Below, piece by piece: positions 57,230 to 64,000 of a stretch of DNA of 64,000 bases. The stretch covers positions 1 through 64,000 of the forward strand of contig NZ_CAKVFS010000004.1 of the NCBI RefSeq assembly GCF_934746965.1, read 5' to 3'. Within the stretch, counting starts at the first letter, position 1; the number at the start of each line of letters is the position of its first letter. A program made the position numbers and the translations under genes. The notes beneath the pieces are model-generated. The model was not told where the DNA came from and ran no database searches. It saw nothing but the letters and a program-made list of their open reading frames with translations. The stretch comes from an uncultured Methanobrevibacter sp. (GTDB lineage: Archaea; Methanobacteriota; Methanobacteria; Methanobacteriales; Methanobacteriaceae).

Positions 57230-58168
57230 ATGACTGAAACTGTAATTGAATTGCAAAATATTGTTAAAAAATACAATGATGTTGCAGTTGTAGATGATTT
57301 GTCTTTAAAAGTCAAAAAAGGTGAAATATTAGGTTTTTTAGGACCAAATGGTGCTGGAAAAAGTACGTCTATTAACATGATGGTTGGACTGTTAAAACCA
57401 ACAAGTGGAACTATCTTATTCAATGGAAAAGATTCATCAAATCTTGATAAAAAAGAAATTGGAATCTGTCCACAGGATATTGTGCTATGGAATACTTTAA
57501 CATGTTTTGAAAATCTTTATATGATGGGAAAAATGTATAATGTTCCAAAAAAAGTATTAAAAGATAGAATTTTGGAAATTCTTGAGAAATTACACTTAAT
57601 TGATAAAAAAAATGAATTAATATCTTCTTTATCTGGAGGGATGAAACGTAGGATGAATATAGCTATGGCTACTATTCATAATCCTTCTATTGTTGTTTTG
57701 GATGAACCTTCAGAAGGTTTAGATCCACAATCTAGACGTTTATTATGGGATTATATTCTCTATCAAAAAGAATTAGGCAATACAGTTATTTTAACTACTC
57801 ATTTGATGGATGAAGCAGACATGTTAAGTGATAGAGTAGCCATTATTGATCATGGTGAATTATTGAAATTAGACACTCCTAAAAAATTAAAACAGATAAT
57901 TGGTAAAGGAGATACTGTTCAATTAGAATTAAATAACTATGAAGATAATCCTAAAATCATATCTGCTCTTAAATCTATTTCAGATTTAAATAAAATTTTT
58001 GAAACTGAGGATAAAATAAATCTTATTTTATTAGATGCAGTTAAAAAATTACCAGATATAATTCATTTAGTTGAAAATAATAATTCTAAAATAATTGATA
58101 TTAGTATACGCCAAAATACTTTAGAAGATGTTTTTATTGAGTTAACAGGCAGGCAACTAAGAGAGTGA
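57230..58168 (+). CDS. ABC transporter ATP-binding protein (ABC-2 type exporter)
   Basis: ATPase of an exporter. Walker A GPNGAGKST (residues 38-46), Q-loop CPQDIVLW, signature LSGGMKRRM, Walker B IVVLDEPSEGLDP and switch His in LTTHLMDEADML are complete. 312 aa, with a C-terminal extension typical of drug/antibiotic export ATPases of the DrrA/CcmA group. Its ribosome binding site, GGAAGAGG, lies in the last codons of the upstream Ig-repeat gene, so the two are coupled. The permease follows after 6 bp. Confidence 0.92.
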   Translation: MTETVIELQNIVKKYNDVAVVDDLSLKVKKGEILGFLGPNGAGKSTSINMMVGLLKPTSGTILFNGKDSSNLDKKEIGICPQDIVLWNTLTCFENLYMMGKMYNVPKKVLKDRILEILEKLHLIDKKNELISSLSGGMKRRMNIAMATIHNPSIVVLDEPSEGLDPQSRRLLWDYILYQKELGNTVILTTHLMDEADMLSDRVAIIDHGELLKLDTPKKLKQIIGKGDTVQLELNNYEDNPKIISALKSISDLNKIFETEDKINLILLDAVKKLPDIIHLVENNNSKIIDISIRQNTLEDVFIELTGRQLRE

Positions 58169-58174
58169 GTTAAA

Positions 58175-59338
58175 ATGAAAATGTTTGATATTGTCCAATT
58201 AAATTTTAAACAATTAACTAGAGATAAAAAGAATTTATTCTTTTTATTATTGTTTCCTGCAGTATTTATGTTAATATTTGGTGTTGCTTTTGGAAGTGGT
58301 GTAGAAACTAATGTGGATATAGCTATTGTAAATCATGATAATGCATCAACAACTAATTTAGGAAATGAATTAGTTGATGCAATTAAAGAGTTTAATTCTA
58401 GTGAAAATGAAAGTTTATTTTCTGTTCATGAAGTAAGTAATGAAAATCAAGCTCAAAAAATGCTGGAAAATGGTTCAGTTTCAACTATATTAGTTATTCC
58501 TCAGGATTTTACTGAAGATATGGGAAATAACCAGTCTAGTTTAGGGGAAGTTGTAATTAAAGGAAATCCTATATCAAGTGATTATGGTATTGGAAGTAGT
58601 GTTATTTCAGGTATTGTATCTGAATTTTCTAAAGAAATTATAAAAGAAGTTTCTGGACAAACAATTCCTGAAATTGAGTTAAAATATGAGGACTTAAATA
58701 TTTCTTCATCATCTACATTTGATTTATATGCTCCAGGTTTAATTATATTTGCAATTTTAATGACTATAACAGTAGTTGCAACTAATGTGGCTCAAGAAGA
58801 AGAAAGTGGTATGATTAAACGTTTAAAACTTTCTAAAATGAAAACTAGTGATTATGTTATTGGAAATTTAATTTCCTGGTCTTTTGTTGGAGTAATTCAA
58901 GTAATTATAATGCTTTTAGTAGCTATTTTAGTTGGATTTAAATGGGAAGGTGGAGTGTATACATTATTCTTAGCATGTATTGTTGGAGTTGTAACTACAT
59001 TTTCTTCAGTAGCTGTTGCTTTAATAATTGTAGCATTTTCAAAAAATGCAAAACAAGCTTCAAGTATTTCTCCAATAATTGCTGTTCCATTAAGTTTTAT
59101 ATCTGGATCATTTATTCCATTGCCTGATTGTGTAATAGCTAATTTTGGTGGTCAACCAATACAAATTTATGAAATTTTGCCTTGGAATCAGGCTATTACT
59201 GCAGTTCGCCAAGTTTTAACTTATGGACAAGGGTTAAATGCAATATTTACAAATCTAATAATTATATTAATAATGGGTACTATATTATTAGCTATAAGTA
59301 TTGTTTTATTTAATAAAAAAATTTCAGCACAGGATTAA
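58175..59338 (+). CDS. ABC-2 type transporter permease
   Basis: 387-residue membrane protein: one N-terminal membrane segment (about 20-42, LFFLLLFPAVFMLIFGVAFG), a large extracytoplasmic domain (about 45-185) and about five C-terminal segments beginning IIFAILMTITVVATNVAQEEESGMIKRLK. This is the YhgE/DrrB-like ABC-2 layout. It pairs with the ATPase just upstream (6 bp gap). Substrate unknown; neighbouring surface proteins suggest a cell-envelope component. Confidence 0.9.
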   Translation: MKMFDIVQLNFKQLTRDKKNLFFLLLFPAVFMLIFGVAFGSGVETNVDIAIVNHDNASTTNLGNELVDAIKEFNSSENESLFSVHEVSNENQAQKMLENGSVSTILVIPQDFTEDMGNNQSSLGEVVIKGNPISSDYGIGSSVISGIVSEFSKEIIKEVSGQTIPEIELKYEDLNISSSSTFDLYAPGLIIFAILMTITVVATNVAQEEESGMIKRLKLSKMKTSDYVIGNLISWSFVGVIQVIIMLLVAILVGFKWEGGVYTLFLACIVGVVTTFSSVAVALIIVAFSKNAKQASSISPIIAVPLSFISGSFIPLPDCVIANFGGQPIQIYEILPWNQAITAVRQVLTYGQGLNAIFTNLIIILIMGTILLAISIVLFNKKISAQD

Positions 59339-59356
59339 TTTAGGATTTGGTTTATT

Positions 59357-59743
59357 ATGAATACAGAGAATATGGCATATATTTCAATTATTATTGGAGC
59401 ATTAATTGTATTGTTTGTTATTTCAATTTATGCTATAAGTTATTCTCAGGAAAAAACAAATTTGGAGATTGTTTCTGATTCAAATTTGCATAATGGTGAT
59501 TCATTTAATTTAAAATTAAGTGATGCTTATAATAGGCCAATTAATAACAAATCAATTGAAATTATTGTAACTGATGCAATAGGTGAAAAAAACTGTTTTA
59601 ATGTTACAACAAATAATATTGGTGAAAGTAGCTTTGGAATGAATGTTACTCCCGGTGTTTATTCATTTGAATGTATATTTTCAGGAGATAATAGTTATAA
59701 GTATTCTAGTGTTTCACAAAATATTTCAGTTTGTGATTACTAG
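59357..59743 (+). CDS. Membrane-anchored single Ig-like domain protein
   Basis: 128 residues: a hydrophobic segment (about 8-29, ISIIIGALIVLFVISIYAIS) and one extracytoplasmic Ig-like domain (LHNGDSFNLKLSDAYNRPINNKSIEIIVTD...VTPGVYSFECIFSGDNSYKYSS). The domain ends with the GDNxYxxSS pattern seen in the adhesin Ig repeats. It lies 18 bp after the permease and is probably the last gene of the Ig-repeat/ABC operon. Could be an accessory protein of the exporter or a small surface protein. Confidence 0.72.
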   Translation: MNTENMAYISIIIGALIVLFVISIYAISYSQEKTNLEIVSDSNLHNGDSFNLKLSDAYNRPINNKSIEIIVTDAIGEKNCFNVTTNNIGESSFGMNVTPGVYSFECIFSGDNSYKYSSVSQNISVCDY

Positions 59744-59802
59744 TTTACTTCTTTTTTTTAGTAAAATTCTAATTTTCTTAATTTGAGGTAAGAAATAAAA
59801 CA

Positions 59803-59810
59803 TTTATATA
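59803..59810 (+). promoter_or_regulatory. TATA box of rps8e
   Basis: TTTATATA about 155 bp before the rps8e start codon. It predicts an unusually long leader of about 130 nt. Confidence 0.5.
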
Positions 59811-59869
59811 TAATGAAAGAGTAATAGTTTATTATCATTATTCTTTAAGGCTCTTTATTGCTCTCAATA

Positions 59870-59908
59870 TTTAAGTTGTTATTAATTTTCTTGTCACAAC
59901 AATTTAAA
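59870..59908 (+). promoter_or_regulatory. Stem-loop in the rps8e leader
   Basis: TTTAAGTTGTT (59870-59880) can pair with AACAATTTAAA (59898-59908), giving an 11-bp stem with one G-U pair and a 17-nt loop. It lies in the long leader between the TATA box and the rps8e ATG. Possibly a site for feedback control by the ribosomal protein; function inferred. Confidence 0.35.
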
Positions 59909-59963
59909 TGAAAGGGACTTATTGACGCGATTATTATTTAATTTATATTTATTAGGTGAAATA

Positions 59964-60341
59964 ATGGCAATTTCTCAAGGAAAATCAACAAGATTACCAT
60001 CTGGTGCAAGGAATGTTGCAAACCGTGGAAAAAGGAAAGCTGAATTAGGTAGAGACCCAGCTGAAACTAGGGTAGATGAAAAAAGATTGAAAAAAATCAG
60101 AACTCGTGGTGGAAATGAAAAACTCAGATTAGCTACTGCTAATAAAATGAATTTAACTGATCCTGCTACTGGTAAATCTCAAGTTGTAGATGTTTTAGGT
60201 GTAATTGAAAACTCTGCAAACCCAAACTACGTAAGAAGGAACATCATTACTAAAGGTGCTATTGTAGAAACTCCTGAAGGTAATGCTAAAGTAACATCTA
60301 GACCTGGTCAAGATGGTGTACTTAACGGAATTTTAATTTAA
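59964..60341 (+). CDS. rps8e: 30S ribosomal protein S8e (eS8)
   Basis: An archaeal/eukaryotic small-subunit protein. The start AISQGKSTRLPSGARN, the basic KRKAELGRDPAETRVDEKRLKKIRTRGGNEKLRL and the C-terminal NYVRRNIITKGAIVETPEGNAKVTSRPGQDG are characteristic. ATG 59964 (125 aa) has AGGTGA upstream and gives the normal length; an upstream in-frame start at 59922 would add a non-conserved extension. Monocistronic, with its own TATA box and a structured leader; poly-T follows. Confidence 0.95.
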   Translation: MAISQGKSTRLPSGARNVANRGKRKAELGRDPAETRVDEKRLKKIRTRGGNEKLRLATANKMNLTDPATGKSQVVDVLGVIENSANPNYVRRNIITKGAIVETPEGNAKVTSRPGQDGVLNGILI

Positions 60342-60392
60342 ATAATTTTTTTATTTAAATTTACTTTTTTTTAAAATATTTTTAACATATAA

Positions 60393-60412
60393 CAACTATT
60401 ATTAAATAGTTG
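60393..60412 (+). promoter_or_regulatory. Inverted repeat upstream of hypE
   Basis: CAACTATT-ATTA-AATAGTTG, an 8-bp perfect dyad about 52 bp before the hypE ATG and just after an ACATATAAC element that could be the TATA box. It may be an operator or a short hairpin at the mRNA 5' end. Confidence 0.35.
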
Positions 60413-60463
60413 GTATTACAGACATTATAACTATAAACTTTAATTATTTTTTTAGGAGATAAA

Positions 60464-61483
60464 ATGTCAGAAGATAAAATTAGTATGAATCATGGTGCTG
60501 GTGGAGAGGTAATGGCTAATTTAATCTCCAAAGCTGTTTTAGAAAATATCACTAAAAAAAGTGTTAATGGTGGTATTAGTTTAGATGCTTTAGATGATGG
60601 TGCAACTATTCCTATAGGTGATTATGAGATTGTTGTAACTACTGATGGCCATACTATTGATCCTTTATTCTTCCCTGGTGGAGATATTGGTAGAATTTCT
60701 GCAGCGGGAACTATTAATGATGTTTCTGTTATGGGTGCTAAACCACTAGCTATTTCTAATGCAATTATTATGCAAGAAGGTTTTCCTGTTGATGATTTAG
60801 ATAAAATAATGAAATCTTTAAATAAAACATGTGAAGAAGTTGATGTTGCAGTTATTACTGGTGATACTAAGGTAATGGAGCAAGGAAAGATTGATGGTAT
60901 TGTAATGGTAACAACAGGTATTGGTATTGCTAAAAAAGGAGAAGTTGTTCGTGATTCTACTTTAGAAGTTGGTGATAAAATTATTGTTACAGGTTCTTTA
61001 GGTGATCATGGGATGAGTCTCATGTCATTTAGGGAAGGTTTTGGTTTTGAGACTGATTTAAAATCTGATGTAGCTCCAATGTGGAATGTTATCAAAAAAG
61101 CACTTGATGTAGGAGGAGTAACAGCTATGAAAGATCCTACTCGTGGGGGTTTTGCAAATGCCATTAATGAAATGGCTTCAAAATCTGGAAATGGTGTTTT
61201 ACTTAAACAGGATGCAATTCCAATCAAAAAAGAAGTTCATGCTGTTTCTGAAATGTTAGGTATTGATCCATTTGAAGTAGCTAATGAAGGAAAAGTTGTT
61301 ATGGGTGTTAAAGCAGATAAAGCTGAATCAGTTCTTGAAGCAATTAAAACAGAGGAATATGGAAAAGATGCAGCTATTATTGGGGAAGTTGTTGAAGGGG
61401 ATTATGTTGTTGTTGAAACACCTATTGGTGGTGAAAGAATACTTGAAGCTCCAATAGCTGATCCAGTTCCAAGAGTTTGTTAA
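60464..61483 (+). CDS. hypE: Hydrogenase maturation protein HypE
   Basis: Makes the cyanide ligand of [NiFe] hydrogenases by dehydrating a carbamoyl group received from HypF on its C-terminal cysteine. The protein ends in PRVC, with the required terminal Cys. The PurM-like fold shows MNHGAGGEVMANLI, DDGATIPIGDYEIVVTTDGH, GDIGRISAAGTINDVSVMGAKPL, VITGDTKVMEQG, GSLGDHGMSLM and MKDPTRGGFANAINEMA. 339 aa. TTAGGAG precedes the ATG. No other hyp gene is adjacent. Confidence 0.95.
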   Translation: MSEDKISMNHGAGGEVMANLISKAVLENITKKSVNGGISLDALDDGATIPIGDYEIVVTTDGHTIDPLFFPGGDIGRISAAGTINDVSVMGAKPLAISNAIIMQEGFPVDDLDKIMKSLNKTCEEVDVAVITGDTKVMEQGKIDGIVMVTTGIGIAKKGEVVRDSTLEVGDKIIVTGSLGDHGMSLMSFREGFGFETDLKSDVAPMWNVIKKALDVGGVTAMKDPTRGGFANAINEMASKSGNGVLLKQDAIPIKKEVHAVSEMLGIDPFEVANEGKVVMGVKADKAESVLEAIKTEEYGKDAAIIGEVVEGDYVVVETPIGGERILEAPIADPVPRVC

Positions 61484-61495
61484 TTAGGTGGTATT

Positions 61496-61900
61496 ATGGC
61501 AAGTTTATTTACACGAAGAATTATAGCATATTTTGCTGATTTTTTTGTAGTTTCAGCATTTATGTGGATTGTATCTTTTGTGTTGTATATGGTGGTGAAT
61601 CCATATAGTATGAATTCTATTTATTATTATTTTCCATTTGTTGTGCCTGTATTAATATTGGTGTATTTTATTGTATGTGAAAAATGTAAAGGAGCTACTG
61701 TGGGTAAAGCTTTATTATATCTGCAAGTTAGGTCTAATAATGGTGAATATATTTCATGGACACAAGCTTTTGTACGTAACTTAACTAAAATATATTGGGT
61801 TCCAATAATTTTTGATTGGGCTATAGGTAAAATATTAGGTAAAAATGATAGAATTTTAAATTCAATAACTAAAACAAGAGTTTTTGATGAATTAAGATAA
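61496..61900 (+). CDS. RDD family membrane protein
   Basis: 134 residues with three hydrophobic segments (about 8-30, 43-62 and a weaker one near 95-110). The start TRRIIAYFADFFVVSAF is a variant of the RDD signature (R..a...D). The central GATVGKALLYLQVRSNNGE and TQAFVRNLTKIYWV fit the family. Function unknown, perhaps transport. It starts 12 bp after hypE, so it is likely co-transcribed. Confidence 0.82.
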   Translation: MASLFTRRIIAYFADFFVVSAFMWIVSFVLYMVVNPYSMNSIYYYFPFVVPVLILVYFIVCEKCKGATVGKALLYLQVRSNNGEYISWTQAFVRNLTKIYWVPIIFDWAIGKILGKNDRILNSITKTRVFDELR

Positions 61901-61932
61901 AACTCTTTTCTTTTTTTCTTTTGGTGTTTTTT

Positions 61933-62574
61933 ATGATTGATAGAGTGCAAGTGTTATGGTATTTAAATAAAGATGATTTAGAAAATTATTGCTTGGACTT
62001 TAAACCTTATAAATCTCATAAACTTGAAGGTTATGAAATTTGTGAAGTTGATGAGGACCTAATTTTTGATTTATGTGATAAGGATCCAGATAGGTTAGAA
62101 CCTATTGATTATTTTAAAAATAAAAAAGAAATTGAAAATTATTTAACTGATTTTATTACAAATGAAGAGTATGAATTAGCTATTGACTCTCCAGAACTTA
62201 AAGATAAAATTAATAAAGCTATTAAAACTATTGATTTTTCTGGTGAGGATTATTATATCAGTGTTGGGTCTGGTGAAATTGGTTCTAATGAAAATAAGAT
62301 AGTTAGCTGGTATGAAGCTCTTAAAAAAGAATATAACAGTTCTTCAAAAGATAATATGTGGGTTTTAATGGTTACTGGTTATGATCCATATGATTTAAAG
62401 CCAAGTGGTAAAGTTTTAACTTATGTGTTGGCAGATATTTTAAATTTACATGAATCTTATTTTGATGATATTATTCCAAATAAAGGTATTTTGGAAATTT
62501 CTGAATGGAATGCTATTTTAGATAATGTTTATAAGAAAAATAAACTGTATTTGGGACTTCATAGATCTGTTTAA
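61933..62574 (+). CDS. Hypothetical acidic protein
   Basis: 213 residues, soluble, rich in Asp, Glu, Lys and Tyr; not recognised. Starts MIDRVQVLWYLNKDDLENYCLDF; the C-terminal half contains KEYNSSSKDNMWVLMVTGYDPYDLKPSGKVLTYVLADIL. ATG 61933 has GGTG 6 nt upstream; the in-frame TTG 61921 is less likely. It follows the RDD gene after 32 bp that include a T-run, so co-transcription is uncertain. Confidence 0.6.
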   Translation: MIDRVQVLWYLNKDDLENYCLDFKPYKSHKLEGYEICEVDEDLIFDLCDKDPDRLEPIDYFKNKKEIENYLTDFITNEEYELAIDSPELKDKINKAIKTIDFSGEDYYISVGSGEIGSNENKIVSWYEALKKEYNSSSKDNMWVLMVTGYDPYDLKPSGKVLTYVLADILNLHESYFDDIIPNKGILEISEWNAILDNVYKKNKLYLGLHRSV

Positions 62575-62591
62575 AAAATAAAAGTGAGAAA

Positions 62592-63068
62592 TTATATACT
62601 GCCTTTAGCAAATTCGCTTGGAGGTATGTACATAATTTCAGCTAAATTTTCATGTAATAGTTCTCTATTTATATCTTGATTTTCAGTATAAACAATAGCT
62701 AATGTTCTATTGTATTTATCGTAGTGTTTTTTATCATCAATGTCTAAGTAAACAGTTTTTCCAAGACATTTTTCTTTAACATAATCTTTAGCTTCTTGGT
62801 ATCCATCTTCCCCTTTTTCGGGAGTGTTTACTTGTACAAATCTGATTTTTCCAATACCATCTACCCAGATTGTGTCTCCATCTACTACTTTATAACATTT
62901 TCCACTAGCTTCATAGTGTACACTTCTTACTTCATGTGTTTTAGAGTCCTCAATATTAAGTGTTCCTTGTGATGGAGCTGCTGCTACTTCATTATCTATA
63001 ATGTTTGAAATTACAAATACTCCAACAAATAATATGAGTAATATTAATGAGATGTTTTTTGAATTCAT
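62592..63068 (-). CDS. Secreted or membrane-anchored thermonuclease (SNase-like)
   Basis: An N-terminal hydrophobic segment (about 7-25) and then a staphylococcal-nuclease OB-fold domain: KCYKVVDGDTIWVDGIGKIRFVQVNTPE (substrate/Ca-site Asp and Arg), YVKEKCLGKTVYLDIDDKKHYDKYNRTLAIVYT (Asp and Arg) and NRELLHENLAEIMY. The usual R-x-x-x-D-x-x-E active-site spacing is present as RFVQVNTPE, with Asn in place of the usual Asp. 158 aa. Acts outside the membrane, perhaps on free nucleic acids. No clear ribosome binding site. Confidence 0.85.
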   Translation of the reverse strand: MNSKNISLILLILFVGVFVISNIIDNEVAAAPSQGTLNIEDSKTHEVRSVHYEASGKCYKVVDGDTIWVDGIGKIRFVQVNTPEKGEDGYQEAKDYVKEKCLGKTVYLDIDDKKHYDKYNRTLAIVYTENQDINRELLHENLAEIMYIPPSEFAKGSI

Positions 63069-63108
63069 TGTTATTATATATTATGTTAAATTAAATAAAT
63101 ATTGTGTT

Positions 63109-63792
63109 TTAATCGTGTATACAGTAACTCTGAAACCTGCAGTGTTTACATTTATTGGTATTTTTTGTTTTTATAAATGGTTTTTCTCCATTAAATAATC
63201 CATTCATTCTCTCAATTAGAAATTTAATTGATTTTTCTGCATCTTCATCAAATTCTTCACTCCAAAAAATGTTGTCTGTTCCCCGTTGTCTTAGAGCACC
63301 TACAATTTTTCTATTATCATTTATCATATTTTTAAATGCGAGACAGTAAGCTCTAACTTGGTTTATTGTTGAATTGTAGGCTCTATTTCCAGGTTTGTCA
63401 TCAATTATTATAAATTCTTCAGGTGTCATCCATATTTCATCTATAAATCCTCTGATTCCTTCTTGAGGTGCAATTACAAACATTTCTCTAGTTAATATTT
63501 TTTGTGTTTTTGAAAGATCAAGTACTTCCTGAAATGTTGAGGGTGTTGCTGTTTTTTGAAATTTTTCTTCTAACTGATTATGAACTTTAGTTCCTTTACT
63601 CATGGCTTCAGTTTCTCCAACTTTTATTCCTTGGAAGTACTGAAGATATAGCTGATACTCACAATATCCTTGTTGATTTAACCAGCTAATAGGGAAATTG
63701 TTTTTACCATCAATAATTTGAACACCTTTGATGTCAGGATGATATTTAATATCCCAGTCTTTATCTAAATCAGTGATAATTTTGTTTTCCAT
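63109..63792 (-). CDS. Cas4-like PD-(D/E)XK nuclease, solitary
   Basis: RecB/Cas4-type nuclease domain. N-terminal Cys in QQGYCEYQLYLQ and C-terminal CKHCRFQSYC provide the four Cys of a Cas4-like [4Fe-4S] cluster. The active site is His in KGTKVHNQLEE, Asp in RGFIDEIW and D-x-K in FIIIDDKPG, with a following Gln in NQVRAYCLAF. 227 aa from ATG 63792 (TTG 63798 also in frame). No CRISPR array or other cas gene is in the window, so it is a stand-alone Cas4-family protein, likely involved in repair. Confidence 0.82.
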   Translation of the reverse strand: MENKIITDLDKDWDIKYHPDIKGVQIIDGKNNFPISWLNQQGYCEYQLYLQYFQGIKVGETEAMSKGTKVHNQLEEKFQKTATPSTFQEVLDLSKTQKILTREMFVIAPQEGIRGFIDEIWMTPEEFIIIDDKPGNRAYNSTINQVRAYCLAFKNMINDNRKIVGALRQRGTDNIFWSEEFDEDAEKSIKFLIERMNGLFNGEKPFIKTKNTNKCKHCRFQSYCIHD

Positions 63793-63872
63793 AATCAATA
63801 TTTTAGATTCAATAATATTTAAATATCATCAAGTCTTAATTTTATTTTAATTAAATAAATTGGGATATAAAA

Positions 63873-64000
63873 ATGATTTTTACTAAAAATGATGATATAA
63901 ATAATGAAGATATTGCAAATAAAGTAAAAACATTTGAAAATATTGTGGGTAGTGCTCTAGTTCAAAAATTAATTCAAGCAACAACTGATGAATGTAAAAA
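63873..64000 (+). CDS. 5' end of an unknown gene, cut by the window edge
   Basis: ATG 63873 begins a frame that stays open to base 64000 (about 42 codons: MIFTKNDDINNEDIANKV, then an IVGSALVQKLIQATTDECK segment). TGGGATATAA upstream is a plausible ribosome binding site. It is divergent from the Cas4-like gene. Not enough sequence to name it. Confidence 0.55.
   Translation, partial: MIFTKNDDINNEDIANKVKTFENIVGSALVQKLIQATTDECK

Noticed and set aside
1..64000. CRISPR array, insertion sequence, integrase/att site or prophage
   Set aside because: No regularly spaced repeats, transposase or integrase motifs, or target duplications were seen; the Cas4-like gene alone is not evidence for CRISPR.

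Overview
The window looks like chromosome of a Methanobrevibacter-type methanogen (order Methanobacteriales, M. smithii-like). Evidence: very AT-rich DNA; archaeal-type ribosomal proteins and RNA polymerase subunits in the Methanobacteriales order; a split B-family DNA polymerase small subunit; isopentenyl phosphate kinase and type 2 IPP isomerase; DapL; archaeal TATA boxes of the TTTATATA/TTTATAAA type; GGTGAT/GGAGG ribosome binding sites; and adhesin-like proteins with beta-helix and Ig-like repeats. The genus is inferred from gene content and style, not from a search.

Layout. 1-5.5 kb: a very large adhesin-like protein without N-terminus or signal peptide, closed by a strong terminator. 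5.6-6.0 kb: tRNA-Ser(GGA) and a hairpin-rich leader. 6.0-12.3 kb: the information-processing block rps13-rps4-rps11-rpoD-rpl18e-rpl13-rps9-rpoN-rpoK-eno-ferredoxin-rps2. 12.3-18.4 kb: MEMO protein, mevalonate kinase, isopentenyl phosphate kinase, IPP isomerase, RNase J and prenyl diphosphate synthase, which together lead to archaeal lipids. 18.4-20.9 kb: a TrmB-type regulator divergent from hybrid cluster protein plus a cupin, with a perfect inverted repeat between the two promoters. 20.9-24.9 kb: a minus-strand unit of two paralogous TPR proteins around an iron-sulfur aldo/keto reductase, then a methyltransferase. 25-32 kb: gltX, a large Lys/Glu-rich membrane-tethered protein, dapL and three small unknown proteins.

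32-40 kb: two tandem MFS exporters, then a signalling/polysaccharide operon: a PAS-histidine kinase fused to a response regulator, a membrane glycosyltransferase carrying its own receiver domain, and a small membrane-anchored protein. The kinase-regulator junction retains an embedded ribosome binding site and start codon and lies on a run of seven A. 40-49 kb: purA, an orphan ABC substrate-binding protein, a 148-codon reading frame that appears to start at ATA, an ADP-forming acyl-CoA synthetase, a proteasome-like DUF2121-type protein, an MBL hydrolase, aroC and an endonuclease III-like glycosylase. 49-55 kb: hemB, a CitG-like protein, pheS, exonuclease III, a HAD hydrolase and DNA polymerase PolB2. 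55-60 kb: an operon of a secreted Ig-repeat protein, an ABC-2 exporter and a membrane-anchored Ig protein. 60-64 kb: rps8e, hypE, an RDD protein, a staphylococcal-nuclease-like protein, a solitary Cas4-like nuclease and a gene cut by the window edge.

No CRISPR array, insertion sequence, integrase or rRNA was seen. Most of the window is housekeeping. The less ordinary parts are the cell-surface genes (0-5.5 and 55.8-59.7 kb), the two-component/glycosyltransferase operon, the trmB/hcp control region and several unusual start or junction signals.
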